From positions 1,302,001 to 1,366,000 of the forward strand of contig CAWEUM010000003.1 in the NCBI GenBank assembly GCA_963812255.1: a stretch of 64,000 nt of DNA. Reading direction: 5' to 3'. The position numbers were made by a program, and so were the translations under genes. Numbering within the stretch: the first letter of the stretch is position 1; each line of letters opens with the position of its first letter. Shown here piece after piece: positions 43,237 to 52,995 of this stretch. Source of the stretch: DATJGR01 sp963812255 (GTDB lineage Bacteria > Pseudomonadota > Gammaproteobacteria > Pseudomonadales > Azotimanducaceae). Under the pieces are notes generated by a model that worked only from the letters and a program-made list of their open reading frames with translations, was not told the DNA's origin and did not search any database.

Positions 43237-46014
43237 CTATCGAAGCGTATCGACGAATCCGATCCACTCATCTGGTCGTGCATATCGCGCCGGGAACAAC
43301 GTGCGCAACGCGTCGAAGCTTTTACCGACCCACTCGTCGTAGATTCCAGCCCAGCTTCGGCGCACGTTGATCTCGTGGATCGAGATCGCGAGTTCTTCGA
43401 TCGGGGTCGCTTGTTCCTCCAGCAATACCTGGTACTGCTCTCGTTCCATTTCGGATAGTGACGCTGGAATCGGTGAGGCGAGCAGCTCGCGACTCAGCGC
43501 GGCGTAGGTGTCGGCGGTCTGATAGGTCGAAGCGGTGGCGAATTCGGCGACGCCATAACCGGCCGCTCGCTCGTACGCAGCCACCGTCTGTTTGAGCGCT
43601 TCCTGCTTTCGCCTAAGGTTGTTCTTCAAATCACCCGACAGTTGGATCGCGTCGAACACGCGGCGGGATGATTCGGCAAGTTGGATCTGGGCGGACGCCG
43701 CGAGATAGCGGCTGCGATCGTTCATGTCAGCATGGGCCGGGCCGGCAAGTTCGACTTCTTTGCGCAACCAGTATTCGAGATGATTGCCGTCATCGAGGCG
43801 CGCATACGCAACCTCGAGATGATGGGCAGCCTCCAGCGTCTGATCGACCGGCTTGGGATACGTGGCGACATAGTGGCGGAAACACTCGATCGATCGTGCC
43901 GGGTCGCCGTCCTCGTACAGTTCACCTGCGTGGTACAAGGCCGCGCGTCCCACCTCGGTCGATGCATTGGCAGATGCAACACGCTCGAATTCCCGTGCGG
44001 CGGCCAGCCGCCGTCCGGCCTTTTCGTAGAATCCGGCGAGGCGTGTGCCGAGGTCAGGCGCGAGCGCGCTGTTCGGGTAGCGCGTGCGGAACTCCGCCAA
44101 CAGATCCGCAGCGTCGCCCCAACGTTCCGCCGCTTCGTATGCGGCAATGGCGTCGAAATGCGCTTTTGCGGCGAGGTCCGAATTCCGATCATGTGTTGCA
44201 ATGCGCAAGTAGTTTTTGACCGCGCCGTCGACGTCGCCGCGCGTTTCGTCCTGCTCTGCCTGTTCGTAGATCGATGCGAGCAGTCGTGCGCGAATGCTCG
44301 CAGTGTCCTTCGACGATGAATCGGTCAGCGCCAGCGCTTCGCGGTAGTGCGTTTCGGCCGACGAGAACTGCCGCTGTTCGAGCGCACTTTGGGCAACGAT
44401 CAACGTCGCACTGACAGCAACTGCCTTCGACAGTTGGGCCGGCCGGTTGAGCAATCCCTGCGCCAATCGTGTGGCATCGGCGTATTCGTGCGTTTCGAGG
44501 AGCGCGCTTGCGGCGTTGACTTGGGCTTCTGCGGCGTGAGGGGCAGCGGGGAACAACGTCGCATATTCGATCTGCGCGTCGATCCGTGTGCGCGCCAGCA
44601 TCTCAACGTCGCCCGGCTTCGCCGCGTGCAGCAGTGCATTGAGGCTCACGATCGCCGCGTAACCCGCGTCCTGAGCGTGTGGATCTCGCGGATGTTCGTG
44701 TACGACGCGCTGATACGCGACGAGCGCTCTTCCGGGCTCGTGCGCATCGGTGAGCGCTTCGCCGTCGAGAAACAATACCTCGCCAACGGCCGGATCGAGG
44801 GGAAAGGTCTCGACGAGCTGTTCGTAGTATCTCGATGCGCGCAGCAGCTCCGTTGTCTGGTGCTCACGCTGGCCGTCCGCGTGCGCGAGCCGGCCCACGT
44901 CCAACAGATACGTTCTCAGTGTGGGTGCATAGTGATCGCGCAGTTCGTTGCCGTTGACCACCCAATAGTCGGTACCGAAGTGATACTGTGCGATGAATGT
45001 TTCCTTGCGTTTGCGCGCTTCGGCGGGAAATTCGGCTTGCGTGAGCGTGTCGACCTCGCGCTCAGCGAACGCGATCGCGTGCTCGTCGTATGGATTTTCA
45101 ACGGCGAACGCCTCGAGCGCCGCGACGCTGTCGAGGATTCGTTGCTTGTTCTGCAGGTCGTCGGCGAGACGCTCGTACACGCGATATTGCCAGCGTGGTT
45201 TGTGCAGCTTATCGAAACGCAGTTTGAGGGTGTTCGCGCCATCCAGGTAGGTGACGGCGATGACGATGGCCCGCAGCGTGTCGTCGAGCATTTCTTTCGA
45301 AGAAGAGGTAGGTACCTCGTTTTCGGCCAGGATCGTCTCGATCGTCACAAAGAAGGAATCGAGGCTGCGTTCGTATTTGCCCTGTTTCAAGCGGGCCCAG
45401 CCGAGCATGTAGTTGCCGTTCTGCCAGTAGGTACCAGAGGGACCCTGTTCGACGACGAACGCGTAGTTTTCAACGGCTCGGTGATAGTTCTTGGCGGAGA
45501 ATGCGAGTTCCCCGCGGCGAAAGTGCGCTTCGACGCGATAGTTGCTTTTGGGGAATTCTTTGATCAGGCGATCGAGATAAAGGTTCGTGGCCTTTCGATC
45601 GTCGATTGCGTCGTAGGCTTCGGCGAGGTGGTACAGGATGTCTTCGGCGTCGCCGTTGCGGGGATCCGCCAGCAACGTCTCGTATCTGGCGATCGCATCC
45701 TTGTACCAGTCGACGGTGTGCTCCGGATCGCTTTCGGCTCCGATGCGCCGGCCGAGATCTGCAAGTCGACGCTCGATGGTCCGGTTGTCTGACGCATCGG
45801 GCAACGCCCCCTCGATGCGGTCATATGCGGCCGCGGCGTCCCTGGATGTCGTAGTCTCCGATGTCGCGGGCGGCGTAGTCGTCAGCGGCGGCAGTTGTGC
45901 GAGCACGACGCCGACCTTCGGCCCCGGCGCTTCGATGCTGCGTGGCGCACTGCTGCACCCGATCAACGAAACGATCAATCCGAACACACCCGCACACACG
46001 GCGATCGTCCTCAT
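43237..46014 (-). CDS. large TPR lipoprotein
   Basis: 925 residues. The signal MRTIAVCAGVFGLIVSLIGC has a lipobox (LIGC, lipid Cys20); Ser at +2 predicts outer-membrane sorting. The rest is helical repeats of TPR type throughout (DILYHLAEAYDAIDDRKATN, RVEAHFRRGELAFSAKNYHRA, AAEAQVNAASALLETHEYA). No catalytic motif. The ATGA overlap with the upstream gene means the two are co-translated, so they probably form one periplasmic complex. Long TPR lipoproteins of this style occur in gliding/secretion-associated machines, but no motor genes of that kind are in the window. Confidence 0.75.
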   Translation of the reverse strand: MRTIAVCAGVFGLIVSLIGCSSAPRSIEAPGPKVGVVLAQLPPLTTTPPATSETTTSRDAAAAYDRIEGALPDASDNRTIERRLADLGRRIGAESDPEHTVDWYKDAIARYETLLADPRNGDAEDILYHLAEAYDAIDDRKATNLYLDRLIKEFPKSNYRVEAHFRRGELAFSAKNYHRAVENYAFVVEQGPSGTYWQNGNYMLGWARLKQGKYERSLDSFFVTIETILAENEVPTSSSKEMLDDTLRAIVIAVTYLDGANTLKLRFDKLHKPRWQYRVYERLADDLQNKQRILDSVAALEAFAVENPYDEHAIAFAEREVDTLTQAEFPAEARKRKETFIAQYHFGTDYWVVNGNELRDHYAPTLRTYLLDVGRLAHADGQREHQTTELLRASRYYEQLVETFPLDPAVGEVLFLDGEALTDAHEPGRALVAYQRVVHEHPRDPHAQDAGYAAIVSLNALLHAAKPGDVEMLARTRIDAQIEYATLFPAAPHAAEAQVNAASALLETHEYADATRLAQGLLNRPAQLSKAVAVSATLIVAQSALEQRQFSSAETHYREALALTDSSSKDTASIRARLLASIYEQAEQDETRGDVDGAVKNYLRIATHDRNSDLAAKAHFDAIAAYEAAERWGDAADLLAEFRTRYPNSALAPDLGTRLAGFYEKAGRRLAAAREFERVASANASTEVGRAALYHAGELYEDGDPARSIECFRHYVATYPKPVDQTLEAAHHLEVAYARLDDGNHLEYWLRKEVELAGPAHADMNDRSRYLAASAQIQLAESSRRVFDAIQLSGDLKNNLRRKQEALKQTVAAYERAAGYGVAEFATASTYQTADTYAALSRELLASPIPASLSEMEREQYQVLLEEQATPIEELAISIHEINVRRSWAGIYDEWVGKSFDALRTLFPARYARPDEWIGFVDTLR

Positions 46015-48011
46015 GGCTCGACCTGCGCCGGACGTTGCTCCGCGAGCTGGTCGGTGGCCCTCGCGATGCCAACCTTGATCAGAAGCAGCTGCTGCTGCGC
46101 CATTGCGAATTCGTTTTGCGCTATTTCCGAAACCGAACGCGCAAGCAACGTACGGCGGTCGTTTGCGAGTCGCGATACGTTTGCCGCGAGCGAACTTGCG
46201 CGCAGGTCGAACGCCCCGGGCACGTTGCTGGAGAGCCAGGACGACATACGTTCGAGTTCGGCAAGCTCGCGGAACTGCGCTTGCGTGGCATCTGCATTGA
46301 ACCAGGTGAGCCAGTCATCATGGCCGAGCCGGCCGCGCCATTCGGCAACGGTTGGATCGTGCGACAGCGCGGCATGGGGAGGCTTTTCGAGGCTGCGTAG
46401 GAGCGACTTGATCCAAACTGGGTCGCCGGTACGTCGAGTCAACTCAGTCAGGTCCGCCAAACGTCGTTCGAATTTCGCTTGGGCGTCGCGATATTGAGCC
46501 AACACGACGTTCGGAGCGGCAATATGTTCCAGGCACATCGGATAGGCGACCTGGGCAGTTTTACCCGCCGTCGACCACGGCGCTTCGTTTACGAGTGTGA
46601 GCCAGATTCGCGCCGCAAGTTCGTAGTCTGCGTGTTCCATCGCTCGAGCCGCGGACGACACCATGAATTGATCGTGATATCGCCCCCGCGCTGGCGCGTC
46701 GCGCAGCACCGCTTCTGCCGACGCGGATTGGGTTCGCTGCAGGTTGACAACCGACAACGCGACACGCGCGCGTTCCTTGATGTCGAGTGCGTCCTGTGTG
46801 TAGACCGGCATCGATACGAGTCGTGTGAATACGCGTTCCGCGCGATTCGCGATTCCAGAGGTGTGCAACACGACGCCGAGATTGAACAACGCGTAGGCCC
46901 GGAGGCTATCCTGCGGCGGGATCTCACTCGAGATGATGTATTGCGCGCGGTCGAAGTCGCCGCGAACGGTCGCAAGCTCGGCCCGCATGAACGCGATTTC
47001 GGCATCGACGGAAGATGGAATCGCCGGCGTCGCAGGAAGTACTTTGCGCGTGCGGGCGATCGTCGCAAGCGCAGTGTCGAGGCCAGCCCATTCCTGACGG
47101 CGGTAGCTGTCACGCGCGCTCAGGAATGCAAGGCGTATCTTTTCCTGCGGTCCAGGCGACTCACCCTTCAGTACATCAGAGGCTTCGAGCGCAATGCTGC
47201 GCGCGCCGATGGCAAAGGCAGAAGCGACCTGCGCGAGCTGCAACCGTTCGGCGGCATCGGGTTGATAGTCGGTCGGGCGCGCGCTGACGGCCATCGCCAG
47301 CACCAGCGTGCGCTCGTTGTCGTCTTGATAAAGGGGATACAGTACCGACCGGTAGACGAGGTCTGCAGGCGTCGCAACCGACGCTGGTACAAGGCAACCG
47401 AACAGCCAGTCGCAGAGAGGATCTGCGGCGGCGGTCGTATTCGGCGCAACGACTCGAGCGTCGACGTCCGGCAGATCCTTCGTTTGTGTGTGGGAAAGCT
47501 TCAGTTCCACGTAACGCGGTTCGGTCGATTCGGGGAGATCGAGGTTTGCGACGCGCACGAATGGGCGGCCGTCGCCCCGATTTCCGGAAAACGTCGCGAT
47601 GAGCGTGTGCGGTGTGCTCGATAACTGACCGACGTACGCACGGTCCGATGCGCCGCGCCGCAGGCCCGCATACTGCATGGCCGAATAGCGCGGTTGGCTC
47701 ACGACGTGATCGTCGATTTCGATCGACAGCGCGTTGAGCATCGCGGTCGCGCGGGGATCGATCGAAACATAGATCGCGACCTGCGAGTTCGTCGGCAGAA
47801 TCGGCGCCGGGTCCGCAAGCAACACGTCGCGTTGTAGTTCGATGTAGCTGCGACGCACGTCGTCCAGATCGGATACAGGCGGTTTCGCCTGCGCGTTCAG
47901 GGCAAGTGCGACGATTGCAGCGGCTGCGATGGGATGGAATCCTGCCAAGGCCCGTTCGCTCTGGGGTACTGAATCCGATCTGCGCAGGCGTGCAACGCAC
48001 GACTGCCTCAT
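46011..48011 (-). CDS. exported helical-repeat (TPR-like) protein
   Basis: 666 residues. N-terminal basic stretch plus hydrophobic AAAAIVALALNAQAKPP gives a signal peptide. Residues about 50-220 form a beta-rich domain (VAIYVSIDPRATAML, LIATFSGNRGDG). The rest is helical repeats: RAYALFNLGVVLHTSGIANRAERVF is a clear TPR hairpin. The last 150 residues are helical and end in coiled-coil-like sequence. First gene of a two-gene operon with the TPR lipoprotein. No family assigned; a paired periplasmic scaffold is the simplest reading. Confidence 0.7.
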   Translation of the reverse strand: MRQSCVARLRRSDSVPQSERALAGFHPIAAAAIVALALNAQAKPPVSDLDDVRRSYIELQRDVLLADPAPILPTNSQVAIYVSIDPRATAMLNALSIEIDDHVVSQPRYSAMQYAGLRRGASDRAYVGQLSSTPHTLIATFSGNRGDGRPFVRVANLDLPESTEPRYVELKLSHTQTKDLPDVDARVVAPNTTAAADPLCDWLFGCLVPASVATPADLVYRSVLYPLYQDDNERTLVLAMAVSARPTDYQPDAAERLQLAQVASAFAIGARSIALEASDVLKGESPGPQEKIRLAFLSARDSYRRQEWAGLDTALATIARTRKVLPATPAIPSSVDAEIAFMRAELATVRGDFDRAQYIISSEIPPQDSLRAYALFNLGVVLHTSGIANRAERVFTRLVSMPVYTQDALDIKERARVALSVVNLQRTQSASAEAVLRDAPARGRYHDQFMVSSAARAMEHADYELAARIWLTLVNEAPWSTAGKTAQVAYPMCLEHIAAPNVVLAQYRDAQAKFERRLADLTELTRRTGDPVWIKSLLRSLEKPPHAALSHDPTVAEWRGRLGHDDWLTWFNADATQAQFRELAELERMSSWLSSNVPGAFDLRASSLAANVSRLANDRRTLLARSVSEIAQNEFAMAQQQLLLIKVGIARATDQLAEQRPAQVEP

Positions 48012-48049
48012 TCATTATCGGAGCTTGGTCGGCAATCGGCATTCGCGAC

Positions 48050-48074
48050 GCGGAAGGAATTTGAGACCTTCCGC
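48050..48074. promoter_or_regulatory. inverted repeat in a divergent intergenic region
   Basis: GCGGAAGG and CCTTCCGC, perfect 8-bp arms around a 9-nt spacer, 39 bp upstream of the TPR operon start and in the 235-bp gap shared with the cyclase/STAND gene. Could be an operator or a hairpin in an untranslated leader. Confidence 0.35.
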
Positions 48075-48246
48075 ACAAACTCACGCATCGATTGGCCAAC
48101 GCTCGGGCAAATGCGTGAGCCGGGCGTGATCGGACTCTTCGGAATGCTGTTGCGGAAGGAGAATGCGCCAGTCCGGACGGTGGTGAGTCACGCGCGCGCG
48201 CCGGGCGCCGCCGCCGACATCTGACGATTCGACAAGGTCGCGCGTC

Positions 48247-51243
48247 GTGCCGCGCGGTCAGCCAACGGCTACGCCGCGCCGGGCGCGCGCAAAAGGTCTG
48301 GTGCGCCCCATCAGTGTGGTGGAAACTCCGCCGGGGATGGACAATATCGAAGCTACCCGCGCGCTCCTGCTGGCCGACGTGGTCGACAGTACCCGCATCG
48401 CCGTCGAGCTCGGCGACGTGGCGAGTGCGGAGTTGTGGACCGCTCACGACCGCCTGGCGCGAGATCTGCTGGGTGCATGGGACGGGCGCGAGATCGACAA
48501 ATCCGACGGTATGCTGGTGATGTTCGGCTCCGCGGCCGACGCACTCGCCTATGCAATTGCCTATCACGACGCACTGGCTTCGTTGGATCCGCCGCTGCAG
48601 GCGCGTGCCGGGTTGCACGTCGGGCCGGTGACGCTGCGCGAGAATCCGCGTGCCGATGTCGCCCGTGGCGCCAAGCCGCTGGAGATCGACGGCGCTGCCA
48701 AGTCGATTGCGGCGCGGGTGATGGCGGTCGCCGGCGGCGGCCAGACGTTGTTGTCGGCTGCCGCACATGCTGCGATGCGGATTGGCCCCGACGTGCAAAT
48801 GCACTCGCATGGGCACTGGCAACTGAAGGGCGTTCCCGAACCGATCGAATTGTTCGAAGCCGCACGTGACGATGCGCTGTTCACTACACCCAAGGGCTCC
48901 GACAAAGGTTACCAGGTCGTTCAGAAAGAGGGGCTCTGGCTGCCCGTCAGCGAGATGCGCCATAGCCTGCCGGCGGAACGCGACAGCTTCATCGGTCGTA
49001 GCGATCCTTTGCGTCAACTGTCGCGACGATTCGAGGCCGGCGCGCGGCTCGTGTCGGTGCTGGGCATCGGCGGGTTGGGCAAGACGCGATTGGTCACGCG
49101 CTTCGGCTGGCGATCGCTCGGCGATTTCTCCGGTGGCATCTGGTTCTGCGATCTCGCGCAGGCACGCAGCCTGGACGGCATCGTGGCTGCCGTTGCCGAG
49201 GGACTCGACATGCCGCTTGGTCGCGGCGACCCGGTCGCACAGATCGGCCACGCCATCGCCGCGCGCGGTCCGACGCTGGTGATTCTGGACAACTTCGAAC
49301 AAATCACCGCATTCGCCAACGCGACCGTCGGCCAATGGCTGGCGAAGGCAGCCGGCGCGCGGTTTCTGGTCACGACGCGCGAGGTGCTCGGCGTCACGGG
49401 GGAAATCGAGTTGGCGCTCGATCCGCTCGCGCCGCTGGATGCGGCCGAGCTGTTCGTCGCCCGTGCGCAAGCAATCCGGCCCGGCTGGGAACCGGACGAA
49501 CGGGAACTCGATGCCATCTGGCCGCTGTTGACGTTACTCGATGGGCTGCCGCTCGCGATCGAACTCGCGGCAGCGCGAATTCACGTCATGCCGCCGCACG
49601 TACTGCTGAGGCGCATGCGCGATCGCTTCAAGCTTCTCACTTCATCGGGCAGCGGACGCATCGACCGACAGGCCACCTTGCGTGCAGTATTCGACTGGTC
49701 GTGGGATCTGCTCGATGAGGCGGAGAAGGCCGCACTCGCGCAACTGTCCGTGTTCGAAGGCGGCTTCACACTCGAGGCCGTCGAGCACGCGCTCGACCTG
49801 GCTTCGTTCGATGCCGATCTCTGGCCAGTCGACGCGCTGCAGTCGCTGGTGCAGAAATCGCTGGTGCGCCATCCGACCGACGAGCGATTCGAGCTGCTCG
49901 TCAGCGTGCAGGAATACGCGGCCGAACACCTGCGCACACCGGGCCGCTATGCGGGTAGTGGCCCAGCTGCCTCGCTGAGTGCACAGCAACGGCACGGCGC
50001 CTGGTTCGCTGATCTCAGCGACGCGCTGGCGCAAGCGGATGATTGCGCGGACCTGGAAAACATGGTCGCCGCGTGTCGTCGCGCGGTTGGGCGCGGCGAC
50101 AGCGCTCAGGCAGTGGGGCTGTTACGCCCAGCGTGGGCGGCCGTCAAACTGCGGGGACCGTTCCAGGTGGGCGTCGACCTGGCGGACGCAGTGTGCGCCA
50201 TGCCGCAGCTCGATGATCGCTCGATCGCCAGCGTGGAATTGTTGGCGGGAGAAGCGCTTGAAGCCTGCGGCCGCAACGCAGAAGCCTACGCCCACTTCGA
50301 GGCATCACAAGCCAGCGCCGTGGCCACCGGCGACCGGCTCGCTGCCGCCCGCGCCGAATGCAGTCTAGGCGAGATCGACACCTACGCCGGCCGCTGCGAC
50401 GTGGCTCGCCGCCACCTGAACGCCGCCAGCGAGACGGCTCGCACATACGGCGACCGCGACCTCGCCTGCGCGGTGCACAACATTCTCGGCAACATGGAGC
50501 AACTGCTGGGTCGCACCGACGCTGCGCAAAAGCAGTTCGAAACCGCACTGACTCTGGCCCGCGGGGCCGGCGATCGTCATCGCGAAGCCGCGATCCTCGG
50601 CAATCTCGGCAATCTGTGTATCGATCGCGGCGAGCTCGATTCGGCAATCTCGAATCACCGGGCCGCGCTCGAAGCGGCTCGCGAGGTAGGCAACCGGCGT
50701 CTCGAAGGCAACACGCTGTGCAACCTCGGCATGGTGCATCAGATGCGCGGGCGGCTGGACGACGCGCAAACCAATCTGACATTGGCACTCGACGCCGCCC
50801 GCGACCTCGGACAGGCGCACCTGGAAGGTATGGTGCTGTGCAATCTGGGAATCGTGATGGAGCGGCGTGCGCAACCGGACATCGCGCGGCAACATTATGA
50901 GAACGCACTGAACGTGGCGCGTTCGTCCGGCGACCACGATTCGGAGGGACAGACGCTCGGCTATCTCGGCGTGCTGCATGCGCGCGCCGCCCGACCTCAC
51001 GAGGCGTTGCACTGCCTCGATGCCGGCGAAGCGTTGCTGCGCACCGCGTCAGACCGGATCGGCCTCGCTATGTTGCTGTGCGGCCGTGCGGAAGCACTCC
51101 ACCTTGCCGGTGAGCGCGGTGCTGCGCGTGCCGCACTGACCGAGGCCGCCGCAATTGCCGACGCCATCGGCGCCGGACCGGATTCCGAAATCGGTCAGGC
51201 CCTGGAGCCGGTGCGAAGGCTGCTGGACGACGAGGCAGGCTGA
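48247..51243 (+). CDS. class III nucleotidyl cyclase - STAND ATPase - TPR signalling protein
   Basis: 998 residues in three parts. Residues about 31-215 are a class III cyclase homology domain: LLLADVVDST holds the first metal Asp, DKSDGMLVMF has the Lys-Asp pair and second acidic site, followed by LHVGPVTLRENP. Residues 240-560 are an AP/NACHT-type STAND ATPase: P-loop GIGGLGKT at 273-280, Walker B LVILDNFEQI, then a winged-helix-like part with FDWSWDLLDEAE. The C-terminal 350 residues are TPRs (AILGNLGNLCIDRGELDSAI, NTLCNLGMVHQMRGRLDDAQ). Probably a cytoplasmic sensor coupling ligand or protein binding to cyclic nucleotide output. GTG 48247 is the longest start; ATG 48337 sits right at the cyclase domain. 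Confidence 0.88.
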   Translation: MPRGQPTATPRRARAKGLVRPISVVETPPGMDNIEATRALLLADVVDSTRIAVELGDVASAELWTAHDRLARDLLGAWDGREIDKSDGMLVMFGSAADALAYAIAYHDALASLDPPLQARAGLHVGPVTLRENPRADVARGAKPLEIDGAAKSIAARVMAVAGGGQTLLSAAAHAAMRIGPDVQMHSHGHWQLKGVPEPIELFEAARDDALFTTPKGSDKGYQVVQKEGLWLPVSEMRHSLPAERDSFIGRSDPLRQLSRRFEAGARLVSVLGIGGLGKTRLVTRFGWRSLGDFSGGIWFCDLAQARSLDGIVAAVAEGLDMPLGRGDPVAQIGHAIAARGPTLVILDNFEQITAFANATVGQWLAKAAGARFLVTTREVLGVTGEIELALDPLAPLDAAELFVARAQAIRPGWEPDERELDAIWPLLTLLDGLPLAIELAAARIHVMPPHVLLRRMRDRFKLLTSSGSGRIDRQATLRAVFDWSWDLLDEAEKAALAQLSVFEGGFTLEAVEHALDLASFDADLWPVDALQSLVQKSLVRHPTDERFELLVSVQEYAAEHLRTPGRYAGSGPAASLSAQQRHGAWFADLSDALAQADDCADLENMVAACRRAVGRGDSAQAVGLLRPAWAAVKLRGPFQVGVDLADAVCAMPQLDDRSIASVELLAGEALEACGRNAEAYAHFEASQASAVATGDRLAAARAECSLGEIDTYAGRCDVARRHLNAASETARTYGDRDLACAVHNILGNMEQLLGRTDAAQKQFETALTLARGAGDRHREAAILGNLGNLCIDRGELDSAISNHRAALEAAREVGNRRLEGNTLCNLGMVHQMRGRLDDAQTNLTLALDAARDLGQAHLEGMVLCNLGIVMERRAQPDIARQHYENALNVARSSGDHDSEGQTLGYLGVLHARAARPHEALHCLDAGEALLRTASDRIGLAMLLCGRAEALHLAGERGAARAALTEAAAIADAIGAGPDSEIGQALEPVRRLLDDEAG

Positions 51244-51259
51244 GCGATCCGCCGCCGCA

Positions 51260-51637
51260 TTATTTGTTGCGAACGTACGGGTCCGTCGGCGCGCAGCCCG
51301 CGATGTTCACCTGATAGGGGAACGTCCCGGTCGTGGACTTGTTGTCGTGAACGTGAAACTCGTTGGATTTTGCTGGGTTCTTCGCGACGAACTGCGGATC
51401 GCTGAACTGAATGCCCGTGTCGGATAGGAAGTCATAGTCCGGCGTGACGATCTCCCAGCGTAGGTTCACCGGGTGATCGGTCGACAGCCCGTCCGGGTTG
51501 ACGACGATGTCGTCGCAACTGTTGACGGTGACGGTGATAGTGCACTCATTTCCGTGGCACTCGACCTCTGCGTATGCCGTGTTTGCGATCCAGGCGGCGC
51601 ACGAGATGGCGCAAAGCAGGTAGCTACGTGGATTCAT
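51260..51637 (-). CDS. small secreted beta-rich protein of unknown function
   Basis: 125 residues. Strong ribosome site GGGAGGGG before ATG 51637; signal peptide MNPRSYLLCAISCAAWIANTAYA. The mature protein has four Cys (VECHGNECTITV, VNSCDDIVV, NIAGCAPTD), probably two disulfides, and alternating beta strands with a C-terminal FHVHDNKSTTGTFPYQVNI. No family recognised; the HVHDN segment recalls surface beta-sandwich proteins but is not diagnostic. Its stop lies 16 bp from the cyclase/STAND stop. Confidence 0.7.
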   Translation of the reverse strand: MNPRSYLLCAISCAAWIANTAYAEVECHGNECTITVTVNSCDDIVVNPDGLSTDHPVNLRWEIVTPDYDFLSDTGIQFSDPQFVAKNPAKSNEFHVHDNKSTTGTFPYQVNIAGCAPTDPYVRNK

Positions 51638-51770
51638 TGTTTCCCCTCCCGTGATTCATTCCATTCCCCGCCAACTGCTTTACAGGGTCGCGGCGATCGA
51701 GTCAAACAATTCGCCCCTCGGGTGCCTAGGCCTGGGCTACGAACCCCGGCGCGGTGGCTCGTCGCGGCCG

Positions 51771-52907
51771 CTAGTCAATCGGCCAGGGCATCGCCGCCGG
51801 CGCATCGCCCCTCGCATGGCGCACTGGCGCCGTCGCGGCGGGTGCGGGTTCGTACGCTCGTCCATCGACCGGGCGCCACCACGGCGTGACGACGTGATCG
51901 TGCGCCGGCTCGACCGGTTCGCCGATGCGCGGCATCAGTAGTTGTACGGCGACCTTCGGCGCCTGTTCGAACAACACCTCGGCCGGTTGATCCCACGCGT
52001 GCATCGCGAGACAGAATGTGCCCCAGTGCACCGGCAGAAATGCGCTGCCGCGCAGCATCGTCAGCGCCTTCAGCGCATTGTTGGGGCCGAGGTGGATATC
52101 GCCCCACGCCGGATGAAATGCGCCGACTTCGAGCATCACCAGATCGAACGGTCCGAGCCGTTCGCCCACCTCCTCGTATTGCATCGTCAATCCGCCGTCG
52201 CCCCCGAAAAACACCGCATGCCGCGGCGTCTTGATCACGAGCGACGACCACAATGTCGCATTGCGATCGTGCATGGCGCGCCCGGAGAAGTGCTGCGATG
52301 GCGCAGCGGTGACGGCGAGCTCGGCGTTCGGCAGCGTGAACGACTCCCACCAGTCGAGTTCGGTGATGCGTTTGGGATCCACGCCCCACGCCTCGAGGTG
52401 CGCACCGACGCCGAGCGATGTCACGAACGGCACGTCGCGCTTCGTGAGCGCACGGATGGTCGGATAGTCCAGGTGGTCGTAGTGATCGTGCGAGACGATC
52501 ACGAGATCCACCAGGGGCAGCGCCTTCAGCGGAATCGGCACTGGCTGAAAACGCTTCGGCCCGATGAACTGCGACGGCGACGCGCGCGGTCCCCACACCG
52601 GATCCGTCAGCACACGGACGCCATCGATCTCGATCAGCACGGTGGAATGGCCGAGCCACGTCGCGCGCAGGCCGCTCGACGCGGGATTGCGCCACGCATC
52701 GAGTGGATTCAGCGACGGCAGCGGCGCGCGTGGTACGCGCCGCGCGCCGCCGAGCAGGAATTCGGTCACGGTCGGCATCGACGCGTTCGCATCGCGCAGC
52801 CCCGGCAGCACCGGGTGCACGTTGCGAAACCCCGCGCGGTGCCACAGCGGCGATGCCTTCATGCGTTCGAGCCGCGCGCCGGCCGCTTTGCTGCCGAGTG
52901 CTTTCAT
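51771..52907 (-). CDS. MBL-fold metal-dependent hydrolase (NAPE-PLD/UlaG-like)
   Basis: 378 residues, metallo-beta-lactamase fold with the binuclear metal motif VSHDHYDHLDYPTI (HxHxDH). WLGHSTVLIEIDGVRVLTDPV marks the N-terminal strands of the UlaG/NAPE-PLD branch, and HFSGRAMHDRN and FGGDGGL fit later ligand positions. Such enzymes cleave phosphoesters, including N-acyl phosphatidylethanolamine in the closest named relatives. No signal peptide. Divergent from the LLM gene at 52996 with an 88-bp gap. Confidence 0.88.
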   Translation of the reverse strand: MKALGSKAAGARLERMKASPLWHRAGFRNVHPVLPGLRDANASMPTVTEFLLGGARRVPRAPLPSLNPLDAWRNPASSGLRATWLGHSTVLIEIDGVRVLTDPVWGPRASPSQFIGPKRFQPVPIPLKALPLVDLVIVSHDHYDHLDYPTIRALTKRDVPFVTSLGVGAHLEAWGVDPKRITELDWWESFTLPNAELAVTAAPSQHFSGRAMHDRNATLWSSLVIKTPRHAVFFGGDGGLTMQYEEVGERLGPFDLVMLEVGAFHPAWGDIHLGPNNALKALTMLRGSAFLPVHWGTFCLAMHAWDQPAEVLFEQAPKVAVQLLMPRIGEPVEPAHDHVVTPWWRPVDGRAYEPAPAATAPVRHARGDAPAAMPWPID

Positions 52908-52995
52908 GCGGCTACGGTGCCGTGCATCGCGCGCGAAAGCAACGCGTCCGTGGTGCTGCTACCCTCTAGGGCCCTGGAACACGGAGGCACCCGCC

